DNA of 64,000 nucleotides from Akkermansiaceae bacterium (GTDB lineage: Bacteria; Verrucomicrobiota; Verrucomicrobiia; Verrucomicrobiales; Akkermansiaceae). Position numbers and translations under genes: made by a program. The stretch is from assembly GCA_028822935.1 (NCBI GenBank), contig JAPKCM010000005.1:1-64000 (forward strand), written 5' to 3'. Below, in pieces: positions 18,878-27,846 of this stretch; positions within the stretch are counted from its first letter, which is position 1, and every line of letters starts with the position of its first letter. Under the pieces are notes generated by a model. The model ran no database searches and was not told the DNA's origin. It worked only from the letters and a program-made list of their open reading frames with translations.

Positions 18878-20755
18878 ATGGCGTTTATGAAAGCAGCGCT
18901 CTTCTTTATTCTTTTTACGATCATCGCTCCGGCGGCGGATCGGCCCAACATTCTCTGGCTCTCAGCCGAAGACATCGGGGCCCACTTTGGCTGCTACGGC
19001 GATCCTCACGCGATCACTCCCAATCTCGATCAACTTGCCAAAGAAGGAGTCCGTTACACCCACGCCTTCACCGCCGCCGGCGTGTGCGCGCCCTGCCGCT
19101 CCGGAATCATCACGGGAATGTATCAAACATCGATCGGCACCATGCACATGCGCTGCAACGCGGAGATGCCCGACACCATCAAGCCCTTCCCAATTTATCT
19201 CCGGAAGGCGGGCTACTACGGCACGAATAATTCGAAGAAAGATTACCAATTCAAAGACCCGAAAGAGACCTGGGATGTCAGTGGAGGAAAAGGCCACTGG
19301 AAGAACCGAAAGGACGCGAACCAGCCCTTCTTCTCCGTCTTTAATTTCACCGGCTGCCACGAAAGCGGAATCGCCTCGAAGAGCAAGTACGAGAGCGTCA
19401 CGAAAGGCCTCTCCCCCAGCGAGCGACAAGACCCCGATCAACTCGACACCCTTCCCCCTTACTATCCCGCCACCGCGATCGTGAAGGAGGACTGGAAGCG
19501 AAACTACGAGCTCATCACCGCGATGGATGCCTGGGTCGGCGAGCACATCGCCCAGCTCAAAGAAGACGGGCTCTACGAGGACACCATCATCGTTTACTGG
19601 TCCGACCACGGCGTGGGCCTACCCCGGGCCAAGCGCTGGCTCTACGACTCGGGAACTCGCGTCCCCCTCATTGTGCGCATTCCCAAAAAGTGGCGTGTCG
19701 AGGGCCAAGGGAAACCCAACACCGTCGACGACCAGCTGATCAGCTCGCTCGATTTTGGCATCACCGCCTTAAACCTCGCCGGTCTTCCCGCGCCACCGAT
19801 CACGCAAGGCCGCGCCTTCCTCGGCAAGAACCTCACTCCACCGCGCAACTACGTCTTTGGAGCCCGCGATCGGATGGACGAGCGCTACGACATCATCCGC
19901 AGCGTGCGCGACAAAAAATACCGCTACATCCGCAACTACGAGCCCCTCAAGCCTTACTACCAATTCATGAACACGCCGGAAGGCGGAGCGACCATGAAGG
20001 AGCTACGCCGCATCGCAAAAGAAGGCAATATGCCACCCGCGATGAAACTTTTCATGGCCGACCACAAGCCGGTCGAAGAATTCTACGACCTCGAAGCCGA
20101 CCCTCATGAGGTCAACAATCTCGCCAAGGACCCCGCTCACAATGAACGCCTTGATCGTTTTCGCAAAGTCCACAGCCAGTGGATTCGCGACACCCGTGAC
20201 CTCGGTCTCATCCCTGAACCGGAAATCGAGCTCCGCGAAAAAGCCGCCGGTTCCCGCTTTGGAATTCTGGCCAAAGGCCATGACCCCACCCTTCCTGCCC
20301 GCCTTGGCACCATCGCCGCGCAAGCATCCGATGGCATCAACGCCCTCCCGGACCTCCTCGAAGGACTCAAGGACAAGGACGCCGCCGTGCGCTACTGGGC
20401 CACCACCGGCGTGGGAAACATCGGAGTGCCCGCAAAAGAACAATCCGCGACCGCCATTCAAAAAACTCTCAAAAATGATTCCTCCACCGTGGTCCGTATC
20501 GCCGCCGCCCGCGCCCTCCTCCGGATGTCCACCGATGAAGCCGCCGCTCTCACCGAACTCTCCAAGGCCCTCGAAAGCCCCGAGCAATGGTCGCGTCTCC
20601 ACGCCGCTATCGCCCTTGATGAAGCCGACGAACAAGCCCGCTCCGCCATTCCCGCGTTGAAAAAGGCCCTCAAAAAGCAGCCCAACAAATACATCGTCCG
20701 CGTCGCCAACAAAGCGCTCAACGACCTCCAAGGCACGGCAAACAAGGTGAAGTGA
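18878..20755 (+). CDS. secreted sulfatase with C-terminal HEAT-type repeats
   Basis: A 625-aa sulfatase of the heparan-N-sulfatase-like group. Signal peptide 1-20, metal site SAEDIG (Glu31/Asp32, Glu in place of the first Asp), formylglycine motif C70-A-P-C-R, and late WSDHGVGLPRAKRW. The C-x-P-x-R pattern is preserved but position 4 is Cys. After residue about 455 the protein continues into an alpha-helical HEAT/armadillo-like region (LLEGLKDKDAAVRYWATTG, then AAARALLRM and AIALDEADEQARSAIPALKKAL), an appendage that would mediate protein or membrane contacts. An alternative ATG three codons downstream is possible. A truncated sulfatase follows 64 bases later. Confidence 0.93.
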   Translation: MAFMKAALFFILFTIIAPAADRPNILWLSAEDIGAHFGCYGDPHAITPNLDQLAKEGVRYTHAFTAAGVCAPCRSGIITGMYQTSIGTMHMRCNAEMPDTIKPFPIYLRKAGYYGTNNSKKDYQFKDPKETWDVSGGKGHWKNRKDANQPFFSVFNFTGCHESGIASKSKYESVTKGLSPSERQDPDQLDTLPPYYPATAIVKEDWKRNYELITAMDAWVGEHIAQLKEDGLYEDTIIVYWSDHGVGLPRAKRWLYDSGTRVPLIVRIPKKWRVEGQGKPNTVDDQLISSLDFGITALNLAGLPAPPITQGRAFLGKNLTPPRNYVFGARDRMDERYDIIRSVRDKKYRYIRNYEPLKPYYQFMNTPEGGATMKELRRIAKEGNMPPAMKLFMADHKPVEEFYDLEADPHEVNNLAKDPAHNERLDRFRKVHSQWIRDTRDLGLIPEPEIELREKAAGSRFGILAKGHDPTLPARLGTIAAQASDGINALPDLLEGLKDKDAAVRYWATTGVGNIGVPAKEQSATAIQKTLKNDSSTVVRIAAARALLRMSTDEAAALTELSKALESPEQWSRLHAAIALDEADEQARSAIPALKKALKKQPNKYIVRVANKALNDLQGTANKVK

Positions 20756-20819
20756 TCCCTCTTACTCCAGGGAATATTTTCTTTGCGCAAATTCCACGCC
20801 AAAACACCTTTCCCTTTCC

Positions 20820-21023
20820 ATGAAGTTTCTTCTCTCCCTCTTTCTCGCCACCAACTTGCTCCAGGCGGCGGAAAAGCCCAACATCGTCTTCTTTTTCGTC
20901 GATGACATGGGCTGGGCCGACCTCGGCTATCGCAATCTTGCTCTCGAATCGACCAGCTCGCAAAAAAGAGTCTCGATTTCCAACACGCTTACATTCCTTG
21001 CCCCACCTGCAGGCGCTGTCTAA
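20820..21023 (+). pseudogene. truncated sulfatase, N-terminus only
   Basis: The first 40 codons are an unmistakable sulfatase start: signal peptide (MKFLLSLFLATNLLQAAE) and metal-site segment NIVFFFVDDMGWADLGYRN. Homology then collapses, with no CxPSR motif or catalytic core, and a stop occurs at 21023. The 200 bases that follow contain no continuation that I could join by a single frameshift. It is the stump of a sulfatase lost by deletion, located directly behind an intact sulfatase. Confidence 0.7.
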
Positions 21024-21232
21024 TTCGTGTCAGGCAACGCATTTGAGCACAATAGTTAGGATCACCAGCCACGCGGAGCGGGGTCTGGATGCATTCCCTA
21101 TTTCCCCCTTATTAGGCTTCGGATGTTCTATCCGATCACATGATTCGGGCCTCAAGAATCAACGGCTCCCAACATCGTCAAGCCGCCCCCTTTTTTGAGA
21201 TATTCTCTCCTGGAAAGCCGTAGTCATAAGCT

Positions 21233-24200
21233 ATGACCGATCGGATCTCACTTTTCCTCTCCCTTTTATCGGCCACTGCACTCGCCGCACCCGACCGCGA
21301 ATCCTTCGCGAAAGAGGATCGACCCATCGAAGGAGTCCCCGTCGAGGCCTTCGATCTCACCAATCCCAATCTTCAAATCGAGGTCTGGGCCCAGTCTCCG
21401 CTCATCTACTCGCCCGTCGCGATGGATACCGATGCCCAAGGCCGCCTTTGGCTCACCGAAGGGCTCGACTACAGCGTTGGTCGACGCGTCGATACCGGCC
21501 AATCAATTATCGTTCTCGAGGACACCAACAACGATGGCAAAGCGGATTCCTCCCACGTCTTCGTCTCTGAAAAAGGCCTCCGCCATGCCCCCCTTGGCAT
21601 CGCCGTTTTCGATAACAAGATCGTCCTCTCCGCCACGCCCTCAATCATCATTTACACCGACGTCGATCGAAACGCCGTCTTCGATCCCGCGATCGACAAG
21701 CGCGAGGTCTTCCTCACCGGCTTCCAAGGCGGCGGTCACGATCACACCCTCCACGCCGTCGTGGGTGCCCCATCCGGCCAATGGCACTTTTCCTTCGGCA
21801 ATTCCGGAGCCGACGTCAAAACAAAGGACGGCCGCCACTTCATCTCCGGTTGCTATTACGGCCACCCGCAGGGCATTGGAAAAAAGAGCTCCGATGGCCA
21901 CGTCTACCCTGGCGGGCTCACCATGCGGGTCAATCCTGATGGCTCCGGACTCACGCCCACCGCGAGCAACATGCGCAATCCTCACGACATGGCGGTGACC
22001 GCTTTTGGGGATATTTTCCAAAGCGATAATGACGACCCGGCCCACTGCCGCTCCTCCTGGGTCATGGAACACTCCAACTTCGGCTACTCCGATCTCACCG
22101 ATGGCTCACGCTCTTGGGAGGAAGTGGCCAAGTCCTGGGAAGAACCCTCCGGCTGGTCGCAAGACCTTCGCTTCTCCCGTTCCCACTGGCGCGAAAACTA
22201 CCCCGGCGCCACTCCTCCGGGGTCCGTGTATGGTGCCGGCTCCCCCACCGGTAATGTCTTCATCGAGGACGACATCCTCGGTCTCAAAGGTACCTACCTT
22301 GTCGCTTGCATGGTCCGCAAGCAGATCATGGCCTGCCTTCCCAGACTCACCGATGGGCGTATCGAGATGGGTAAACATCAGGATTTCATTCAGCTCAAGG
22401 AGGGAGAGAAAGGACAATTCTTCCTCCCGACTGATCTTCTCATTGGCACCGATGGCTCTCTCTTCCTGAGTGACTTCTACAACAACACTTCCCGCCGTAC
22501 CAACCAGGTCAGTGGCACGATCTACCGCATCACTCGAAAAGATGCCGCGCCCCTCAAGCGTCCCACCATCGACTTCTCCACCACCGCCGGCCTCCTCGCC
22601 GCGCTTGATAACCCGGCGATCAACGTCCGCTCCCATGCCGCGCACCTCCTCGTCAAGGGTGGTGATTTTTTATCCATCCACCGTTCGTTAATGAAAGCCG
22701 TCTCACCCGAATCCATCGCGCGACGTCTCTGGATTCTGGCTCAATTAAAAGCCGACGAACGCAGTTCCGTTGTTCCCTATCTCACAATGGACAACCCAAA
22801 CCTTCAAATCACTGCCTACCGTGCGTTGACCTTTGCCGACCCCGATAATCTGATCGCTTACGCGACGGGTTCGATCGCCGAGGCGCAATCCAACCTTTCA
22901 CTGGCACGGGAGATCGCGGTCTCATTAAGGGGCCAATCCTTTGAGAGCATCAAACACCTTCTGCCAAGCCTTATCGAACTCTACCATGGTCGCAACCGCA
23001 CCTACCTCGAAGCCCTCGGCATCGCCTTCACTGGAATGGAAAAGGAAGTCTACCTCAAGCTCATCCGCCCCATCTTTGGCGATCCAACCTCGTGGAGCAA
23101 AACCGCCCGCAATCTCGCATGGCGACTCCACACGCCCGAAGCCATCGCCGATCTCGACAAAACGATCCGCGCCCAAAAACCACCCGTCGATGAATTCCGC
23201 CACCTTGCCATGGCCTTCGCCTCTTTCCGAAATGACGCCGAGCGCATCGACCGAATCAAGCGCCTCAGCGATCTCGCCAAACTCCCCGCCTTCGCGGCCG
23301 AGGAATATCAAATCACAGTGCAAGAAATTATCGCAAAGGACCTCAACGACCTCGAAGCCCTCGCCTTGAAGAGCGACTACAAAGTCCCCGAATCCTTCGG
23401 CGTCATCAGCAAGGTCTCGCACTCGGCCACTGTCGCGAAGCTCAAGGGCGACGCCACCCGCGGCAAAGCCCTCGCGCTACGCTGTTCCGTCTGCCACAAG
23501 ATTAATGGGAATGGCATCAACTTTGGACCAGACCTCAGCCACTGGGGCCAGGAACGCACCATCGAAAAGATCGCCCACGAAATCATCAACCCCGATGAGC
23601 ACCTCGCGCATGGCTACGAAAAATCCGTCCGCCTCAAGGGCAACGGCCACACCGCCGAAGGCCTCCTCTCCAACTTCTCGTGGCACGCCGGCAGCCTCAA
23701 AATTAAAGTGATGGGCGGCACTACCTTGAAGGTCCCCTTCCGCCGAACCGGCACCAAGGTGGAAAACCTCAAAGAATCATGGATGCCCGGCGCCGCCGAG
23801 ATGGGCTTCAGCGATCAAGACGTCCGCGACATCGCCGAATATCTCCACACCCTCGAACGCCCCGTCATTGAAAAGAAGTCCGACGGCGCGCCCGGAGACA
23901 CCCAGGCCAGCGGATGGCAGGTTCTTGAAGGAGAAGATTTTCTCAACGTGAACTGCCATGACGACACCTGGACCTGGAAGGGCGGCCACGCCTTCTGCAA
24001 TGGAAAGCCCACCGGAGTGATCCGCTACCACGAGCCCCTCAAGAATTTCGAATTCGCCTGCGAATGGATGCACAAAGAGAAGGGCGGGAACTCCGGCGTC
24101 TTCGTCTGGGCCACCCCCGATTCCATCAATCGCCTCGCCGCCGGACAGGGCCGACTCCCACAGGGAATCGAAGTCCAAGTCCTCGATCTCGGCTACGCCG

Positions 24201-24796
24201 AAGTCTACAAAAAACAGTATAACAAACCCGCCGATTGGTTCACTTCCCACGGCGACGTCTTCCCCGTCGGTCCGATCAAGATGACCCCCTTCCCACCTGT
24301 CGCCCCGAATGGCCGCCGCAGTTTCCCCTCGAAAGAAACGACCAAGGGACTCAACGAGTGGAACCACTACTTCATCCGGGCGATCGATGGCGAAGTCCGT
24401 CTTTGGGTGAATGGCGAAGAAGTCTCTGGCGGCAATAATATCTCACCCGCCTCCGGCTTCCTCTGCCTCGAGTCCGAAGGAGCCCCGATCGAGTTCAAAA
24501 ACATCCGCCTCCGCAAGATCACCCCTCCTGCTGAAATCCCCTCGGTCAAAATGGAGAAGCTTAAAAAAGTAGATCTCACCGGCCACGCCCTCCTCGGCAC
24601 CTGGCACTACGGCAGCCACAGCCGCGAGATCACCCCCGATGGATTCTGCATCCTCCGCCAGGGGAAAGAAGTCATCTGGAAACGCACCGCCACCGCCCAA
24701 ACAAAAGACTCCCTCACCTTCGAAGGGGACCTTTCCCACACTCTCAAAGGCGACACCCTCCACATCGAAGGCCGCTACCAAGCAACGCGGAAGTAG
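21233..24796 (+). CDS. PVC-type beta-propeller / heme CxxCH protein fused to DUF1080
   Basis: A 1187-aa exported fusion. Signal peptide 1-19; six-bladed propeller of the membrane-bound dehydrogenase/sorbosone-dehydrogenase-like type (about 45-440, with VAMDTDAQGRLWLTEG and FLPTDLLIGTDGSLFLSD); helical HEAT-like region (about 450-720); Planctomycetes/Verrucomicrobium-type heme-binding domain (about 735-885) with C751-S-V-C754-H755; a complete DUF1080 domain (about 890-1090; GVIRYHEPLKNFEFACEW, GLNEWNHYFIRA, FKNIRLRKI); and a C-terminal 95-residue beta-rich segment (LLGTWHYGSHSREITPDG). The propeller/heme unit suggests electron-accepting sugar oxidation and the DUF1080 unit glycoside cleavage; the coupling is inferred. 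It is preceded by the truncated sulfatase. Confidence 0.92.
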   Translation: MTDRISLFLSLLSATALAAPDRESFAKEDRPIEGVPVEAFDLTNPNLQIEVWAQSPLIYSPVAMDTDAQGRLWLTEGLDYSVGRRVDTGQSIIVLEDTNNDGKADSSHVFVSEKGLRHAPLGIAVFDNKIVLSATPSIIIYTDVDRNAVFDPAIDKREVFLTGFQGGGHDHTLHAVVGAPSGQWHFSFGNSGADVKTKDGRHFISGCYYGHPQGIGKKSSDGHVYPGGLTMRVNPDGSGLTPTASNMRNPHDMAVTAFGDIFQSDNDDPAHCRSSWVMEHSNFGYSDLTDGSRSWEEVAKSWEEPSGWSQDLRFSRSHWRENYPGATPPGSVYGAGSPTGNVFIEDDILGLKGTYLVACMVRKQIMACLPRLTDGRIEMGKHQDFIQLKEGEKGQFFLPTDLLIGTDGSLFLSDFYNNTSRRTNQVSGTIYRITRKDAAPLKRPTIDFSTTAGLLAALDNPAINVRSHAAHLLVKGGDFLSIHRSLMKAVSPESIARRLWILAQLKADERSSVVPYLTMDNPNLQITAYRALTFADPDNLIAYATGSIAEAQSNLSLAREIAVSLRGQSFESIKHLLPSLIELYHGRNRTYLEALGIAFTGMEKEVYLKLIRPIFGDPTSWSKTARNLAWRLHTPEAIADLDKTIRAQKPPVDEFRHLAMAFASFRNDAERIDRIKRLSDLAKLPAFAAEEYQITVQEIIAKDLNDLEALALKSDYKVPESFGVISKVSHSATVAKLKGDATRGKALALRCSVCHKINGNGINFGPDLSHWGQERTIEKIAHEIINPDEHLAHGYEKSVRLKGNGHTAEGLLSNFSWHAGSLKIKVMGGTTLKVPFRRTGTKVENLKESWMPGAAEMGFSDQDVRDIAEYLHTLERPVIEKKSDGAPGDTQASGWQVLEGEDFLNVNCHDDTWTWKGGHAFCNGKPTGVIRYHEPLKNFEFACEWMHKEKGGNSGVFVWATPDSINRLAAGQGRLPQGIEVQVLDLGYAEVYKKQYNKPADWFTSHGDVFPVGPIKMTPFPPVAPNGRRSFPSKETTKGLNEWNHYFIRAIDGEVRLWVNGEEVSGGNNISPASGFLCLESEGAPIEFKNIRLRKITPPAEIPSVKMEKLKKVDLTGHALLGTWHYGSHSREITPDGFCILRQGKEVIWKRTATAQTKDSLTFEGDLSHTLKGDTLHIEGRYQATRK

Positions 24797-24849
24797 GAGA
24801 GCGAAGGCAAAAGCCCCCAGGCCCAACGGAGCTAGAGATTAACCGTGAT

Positions 24850-25263
24850 TCATGCCAGCGGAATTGTTTTAGAGGATAATTTCCCGCAACTCCAACACTC
24901 TGAAAAATTCGAAGGACTCTCCTCTCCACATTGACACGCCCACATTAAAGAGTCTGCCAGAAGCTCGTTAAGTTCCGGAATATCGAGATTTTTCATTAGC
25001 TCATCGAATTGCTCCCGAGAGGCCTCACCAGCCAATAAGATTTGATATGCCTTGGCCAATCCTTTCCAGATCTCGGATTTCCCATTGTCGACATACTTCT
25101 TAAATTGGCACTGGCTACATGTGAGAACATGCTCGACCCCGAATTCCATTCCGAACCTTTGATACGCTTTGCGAACCATTCTAAACTCAGCCACTTCAGA
25201 ACAATGTGGGCACTTCGCAGAGAACACTGCGAACTCGGCAGCTGAATTAGGATGGTCGTTCAT
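24850..25263 (-). CDS. zinc-ribbon protein, 137 aa, unknown function
   Basis: I do not recognise a named family. The product has three cysteine pairs or clusters: CPHC near the N-terminus, CSQCQF in the middle, and CQCGEESPSNFSECWSCG at the C-terminus, which resemble rubredoxin-like zinc knuckles. The region between them is helical and acidic. It has no signal peptide, unlike most neighbours. The ATG at 25263 is preferred; the open frame extends to 25293. It overlaps the end of the upstream small gene (25247-25468) by 17 bases, suggesting translational coupling. A structural zinc role in nucleic-acid or protein binding is a guess. Confidence 0.75.
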   Translation of the reverse strand: MNDHPNSAAEFAVFSAKCPHCSEVAEFRMVRKAYQRFGMEFGVEHVLTCSQCQFKKYVDNGKSEIWKGLAKAYQILLAGEASREQFDELMKNLDIPELNELLADSLMWACQCGEESPSNFSECWSCGKLSSKTIPLA

Positions 25264-25468
25264 TTTTTTGCGCTCGGCAGATGATGTCCTCAACCGGGAG
25301 CTCTTCCCAATAAATTCTGCGGCCCCTCAAATTTGCCCCCTGAGTATCCGCTTCATGGTCTTCCAGAATGACAGGTTCGGCATCATACAAGAGAGTCTTC
25401 ATCTGGCCCCGCATAGTGATGTGGGTCGGCGTAACTGCCACCACATTCGGAGCCTGATCGATGGCCAA
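25247..25468 (-). CDS. small hypothetical protein upstream of zinc-ribbon gene
   Basis: About 73 aa, acidic, with segments LLYDAEPVILEDHEAD and GRRIYWEELPVEDIICR. No family is recognised. No good ATG lies at the 5' end: the frame is open for eleven codons above the TTG at 25468, reading like genuine protein (IIRNDKLTYGLAIDQ) back to an in-frame TAG. The real gene may therefore start at a non-ATG codon or be the surviving 3' part of a longer one. Its stop overlaps the start of the zinc-ribbon gene. It lacks any export signal. Confidence 0.45.
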   Translation of the reverse strand: MAIDQAPNVVAVTPTHITMRGQMKTLLYDAEPVILEDHEADTQGANLRGRRIYWEELPVEDIICRAQKNERPS

Positions 25469-25553
25469 TCCGTAGGTGAGCTTGTCATTTCTTATGATAA
25501 ATGATCGCTAAGCAAAGCGCGGTCAGAGATTAGGTGTCTGTTGTTACGTCAGG

Positions 25554-27167
25554 TTACTTCTTAATCAGCATGTCCAATTTCGCGTTCAGTTTTTTCACCA
25601 CCTTGGGTCTCTTCGCGGCCACGTTCACGGTCTCGGCGGGGTCCTTTTTGTGATCGTAGAGTTCGGTGAAGATCGCGGGCTTGGAGAGGTCGCGGTAGTC
25701 GCGCCACTCGATAAGTCGGTAGCGCTCGGTGCGGAGCGAGTAGCCCATAAGGTGGTTTTCGAAGAGATCGCGGTCCCATTTTTCGCCCATCTGCTTAATG
25801 ATTCCGGCTTCCACTTCTTTGATAAGCGGGCCGAAGAAGGTTTCGCGCATCGCGGGGGCGAGCGGGTTGGCGGCCCATTCGCGGAGGGCGGGGTTAGGAT
25901 ACTGGCTGAGGGCGAAATCTTTTACCTGGCCCTTGGGGTTTTCTAAAAGAGGTGTGAGGGAGGTGCCTTCGAGATGCTTCGGAATGGGAAGTCCGGCGAG
26001 GTCGCAGAGGGTGGGATACATATCGACGAGTTCGACGAGGGCCTCGGTCTTCTTCCCGGCGGCATTCTTCATATCCGGGGTGTGCAGAATCATCGGGACG
26101 CGGGTCGCGATTTCATAGTTCGTCGCTTTTCCCCAGACGCCCATGTCACCGAGGTGCCAACCGTGATCGCCCCAAAGGATGACAATCGTGTTGTCGCGCT
26201 GACCCGATTTATCGAGAGCATCCAGAACGAGGCCAACCTGGGCATCAACATAAGAAGCGCATGCGAGATAGGCATGCATAAGGGTGTTCGAAAGCTCGGG
26301 CCCCATATCGCCGGTTTTGGGAATGCCGTGGCGGACCCGCAGCTCAAAGCTCGCGTGGAGACCAGTGGCCGCGCCGCCCTTAGGTGGATTCTGATGCTTG
26401 GCGGCGGGAATTTCTTTAGGATCGTAGAGGTCCCAGTATTTCTTGGGTGCGATAAAATGGAGGTGCGGCTTGGAAAAACCGAGACCAATAAAGAGGGGCT
26501 TCTCCGGCTTGGTCTCGAGATGCTGGTTGAGAGTGGCAACCGCGAGAAGGGCTGAGTGACCATCGATAAAGGAGTGATCCGGAACGTCTGCGCCTTCGTA
26601 AGCTGGGCCATTTGAGGTCAGTCCCCCAACTTTATCTTTTCCGTATTTGTCGATGACCGCCTGGCGGTTATCGCGACGGATCTTTTGGTTTGCAGGCAAG
26701 CCGTATCCGCCGGGGATGGGGCGGGTTTTAACAAGATTGCTTGCGGGCTTGCGTGACCATGATTTTTCGAGGTCGTTAAATTTCCCGTGGTAAATTTTTC
26801 CCATATTTACCGTCTCGTAACCATGCGTGCGGAAGTACTGTGGCAGAGTAACGATGTCGGGATTGGCGTCGCGGAAGTAGGTGTAGTTTTCGATCACACC
26901 GTTGGTGTCCGGACGAGTGCCGGTCATGATCGACGCTCGCGAAGGCGAGCAGATCGCTTGCTGGCAGTAGGCCCGATTGAAAAGGAGACCTTGCGAAGCG
27001 AGCTTGTCGATGTGTGGGGTGATCGCGATGGGTGAGCCATAGCAGCCGAACTCCGGACGCATATCATCGATCGCAATGAAGAGAATGTTGGGCCTTTTTG
27101 AACTCTGATCAGCGAACAGTGAGCACGAACATTGAACGAGGAGAAGGGAAAGGAAGAGACGGATCAT
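25554..27167 (-). CDS. secreted S1 sulfatase, iduronate-2-sulfatase-like
   Basis: A 537-aa sulfatase. Signal peptide 1-19 is followed by NILFIAIDDMRPEFGCYG (Asp34/35), then canonical C73-S-P-S-R, MGKIYHG, GFSKPHLHF and LWGDHGWHLGDMG, a set typical of the iduronate-2-sulfatase-like branch (S1_7 in SulfAtlas terms). It would remove 2-O-sulfate from uronic-acid units or related sugars. A decayed paralogue of its GDHGWH...ATNYEIATR region lies at 29616-29778. A 29-codon ORF with a strong ribosome-binding site is encoded just upstream on the same strand. Confidence 0.95.
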   Translation of the reverse strand: MIRLFLSLLLVQCSCSLFADQSSKRPNILFIAIDDMRPEFGCYGSPIAITPHIDKLASQGLLFNRAYCQQAICSPSRASIMTGTRPDTNGVIENYTYFRDANPDIVTLPQYFRTHGYETVNMGKIYHGKFNDLEKSWSRKPASNLVKTRPIPGGYGLPANQKIRRDNRQAVIDKYGKDKVGGLTSNGPAYEGADVPDHSFIDGHSALLAVATLNQHLETKPEKPLFIGLGFSKPHLHFIAPKKYWDLYDPKEIPAAKHQNPPKGGAATGLHASFELRVRHGIPKTGDMGPELSNTLMHAYLACASYVDAQVGLVLDALDKSGQRDNTIVILWGDHGWHLGDMGVWGKATNYEIATRVPMILHTPDMKNAAGKKTEALVELVDMYPTLCDLAGLPIPKHLEGTSLTPLLENPKGQVKDFALSQYPNPALREWAANPLAPAMRETFFGPLIKEVEAGIIKQMGEKWDRDLFENHLMGYSLRTERYRLIEWRDYRDLSKPAIFTELYDHKKDPAETVNVAAKRPKVVKKLNAKLDMLIKK

Positions 27168-27210
27168 GGGAGAGGTTTGTTTGGATTCGCTAAGTTTGAG
27201 GTGGCTATTA

Positions 27211-27300
27211 TTAACCGGTGACTAGGCCATCGTTGATGAAAAGACGCCAGCGGCGAGGGAAGTAGAGGAGATTCTTCATTGGGAGATCGGAATTCTTCAT
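27211..27300 (-). CDS. possible 29-aa small protein with strong ribosome-binding site
   Basis: An ATG at 27300 opens a 29-codon frame containing NLLYFPRRWRLFINDG and ends with TAA at 27211. A perfect AAGGAG (27308-27313) stands seven bases upstream of the ATG, far better than the start context of most genes here. It is on the strand of the sulfatase and ends 43 bases before that gene's ATG, so it could be a leader peptide or small protein in the same transcript. The product is basic with an aromatic cluster. No homologue is known to me. Confidence 0.35.
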   Translation of the reverse strand: MKNSDLPMKNLLYFPRRWRLFINDGLVTG

Positions 27301-27846
27301 AAGAACACTCCTTTTTCGGTGGAAATCTAACGTTGGAAGGTGGACTTGGCCAGCGCGGCCGGAATAGGGCTGTTGTGGTCGATCGAATCGAGGTGAATTT
27401 TTACTCTGAAAAGAGCTTAGGATTGTCGTTTGATTGTCGCCCATTCGGAAGTGATGGGACGAAGGTCGGTGGTCTGCGCTTCCTTTTATGCGCCGCTTCT
27501 GATGGGCTGGGACTCGTTGCCTAATGAGGCTGGAATTCAGAATTCACTCAAAGCGGCTGATAAAGGATTGCTCGCGTTATCGCTTGAAGGAATATCTTAT
27601 GCTGAAAAGCACGTGACGGTCGCAATTGACTGATGCCACTCCGAGAAACAAATGAAACAAATGAAGAATTTTATTTATCTGAGTATTAAGCGCTACGCGG
27701 TCGTTTCTGAAACCGGACCCTTTTCTGAAACTGCTGCGTTTTTCCTCAGTTGTGGTGCCCGCACCACTCCTTCGTCATGCCTGGCATTTTCAAAAAATCG
27801 CTCCGGCATTTGTCCCTGTTGCCTCCCTACGTAGCATAACTTTTTT
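27301..27846. other. 546-bp intergenic region upstream of the KDPG aldolase operon
   Basis: No intact gene is confidently seen. A plus-strand frame of about 67 codons ending at 27633 has a protein-like tail (GIQNSLKAADKGLLALSLEG) but no good start signal and could be a relic. The A+T-richer stretch at 27650-27700 is the likely promoter area for the plus-strand operon, though no clear consensus boxes were found. The divergent sulfatase promoter should also lie here. Confidence 0.3.
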
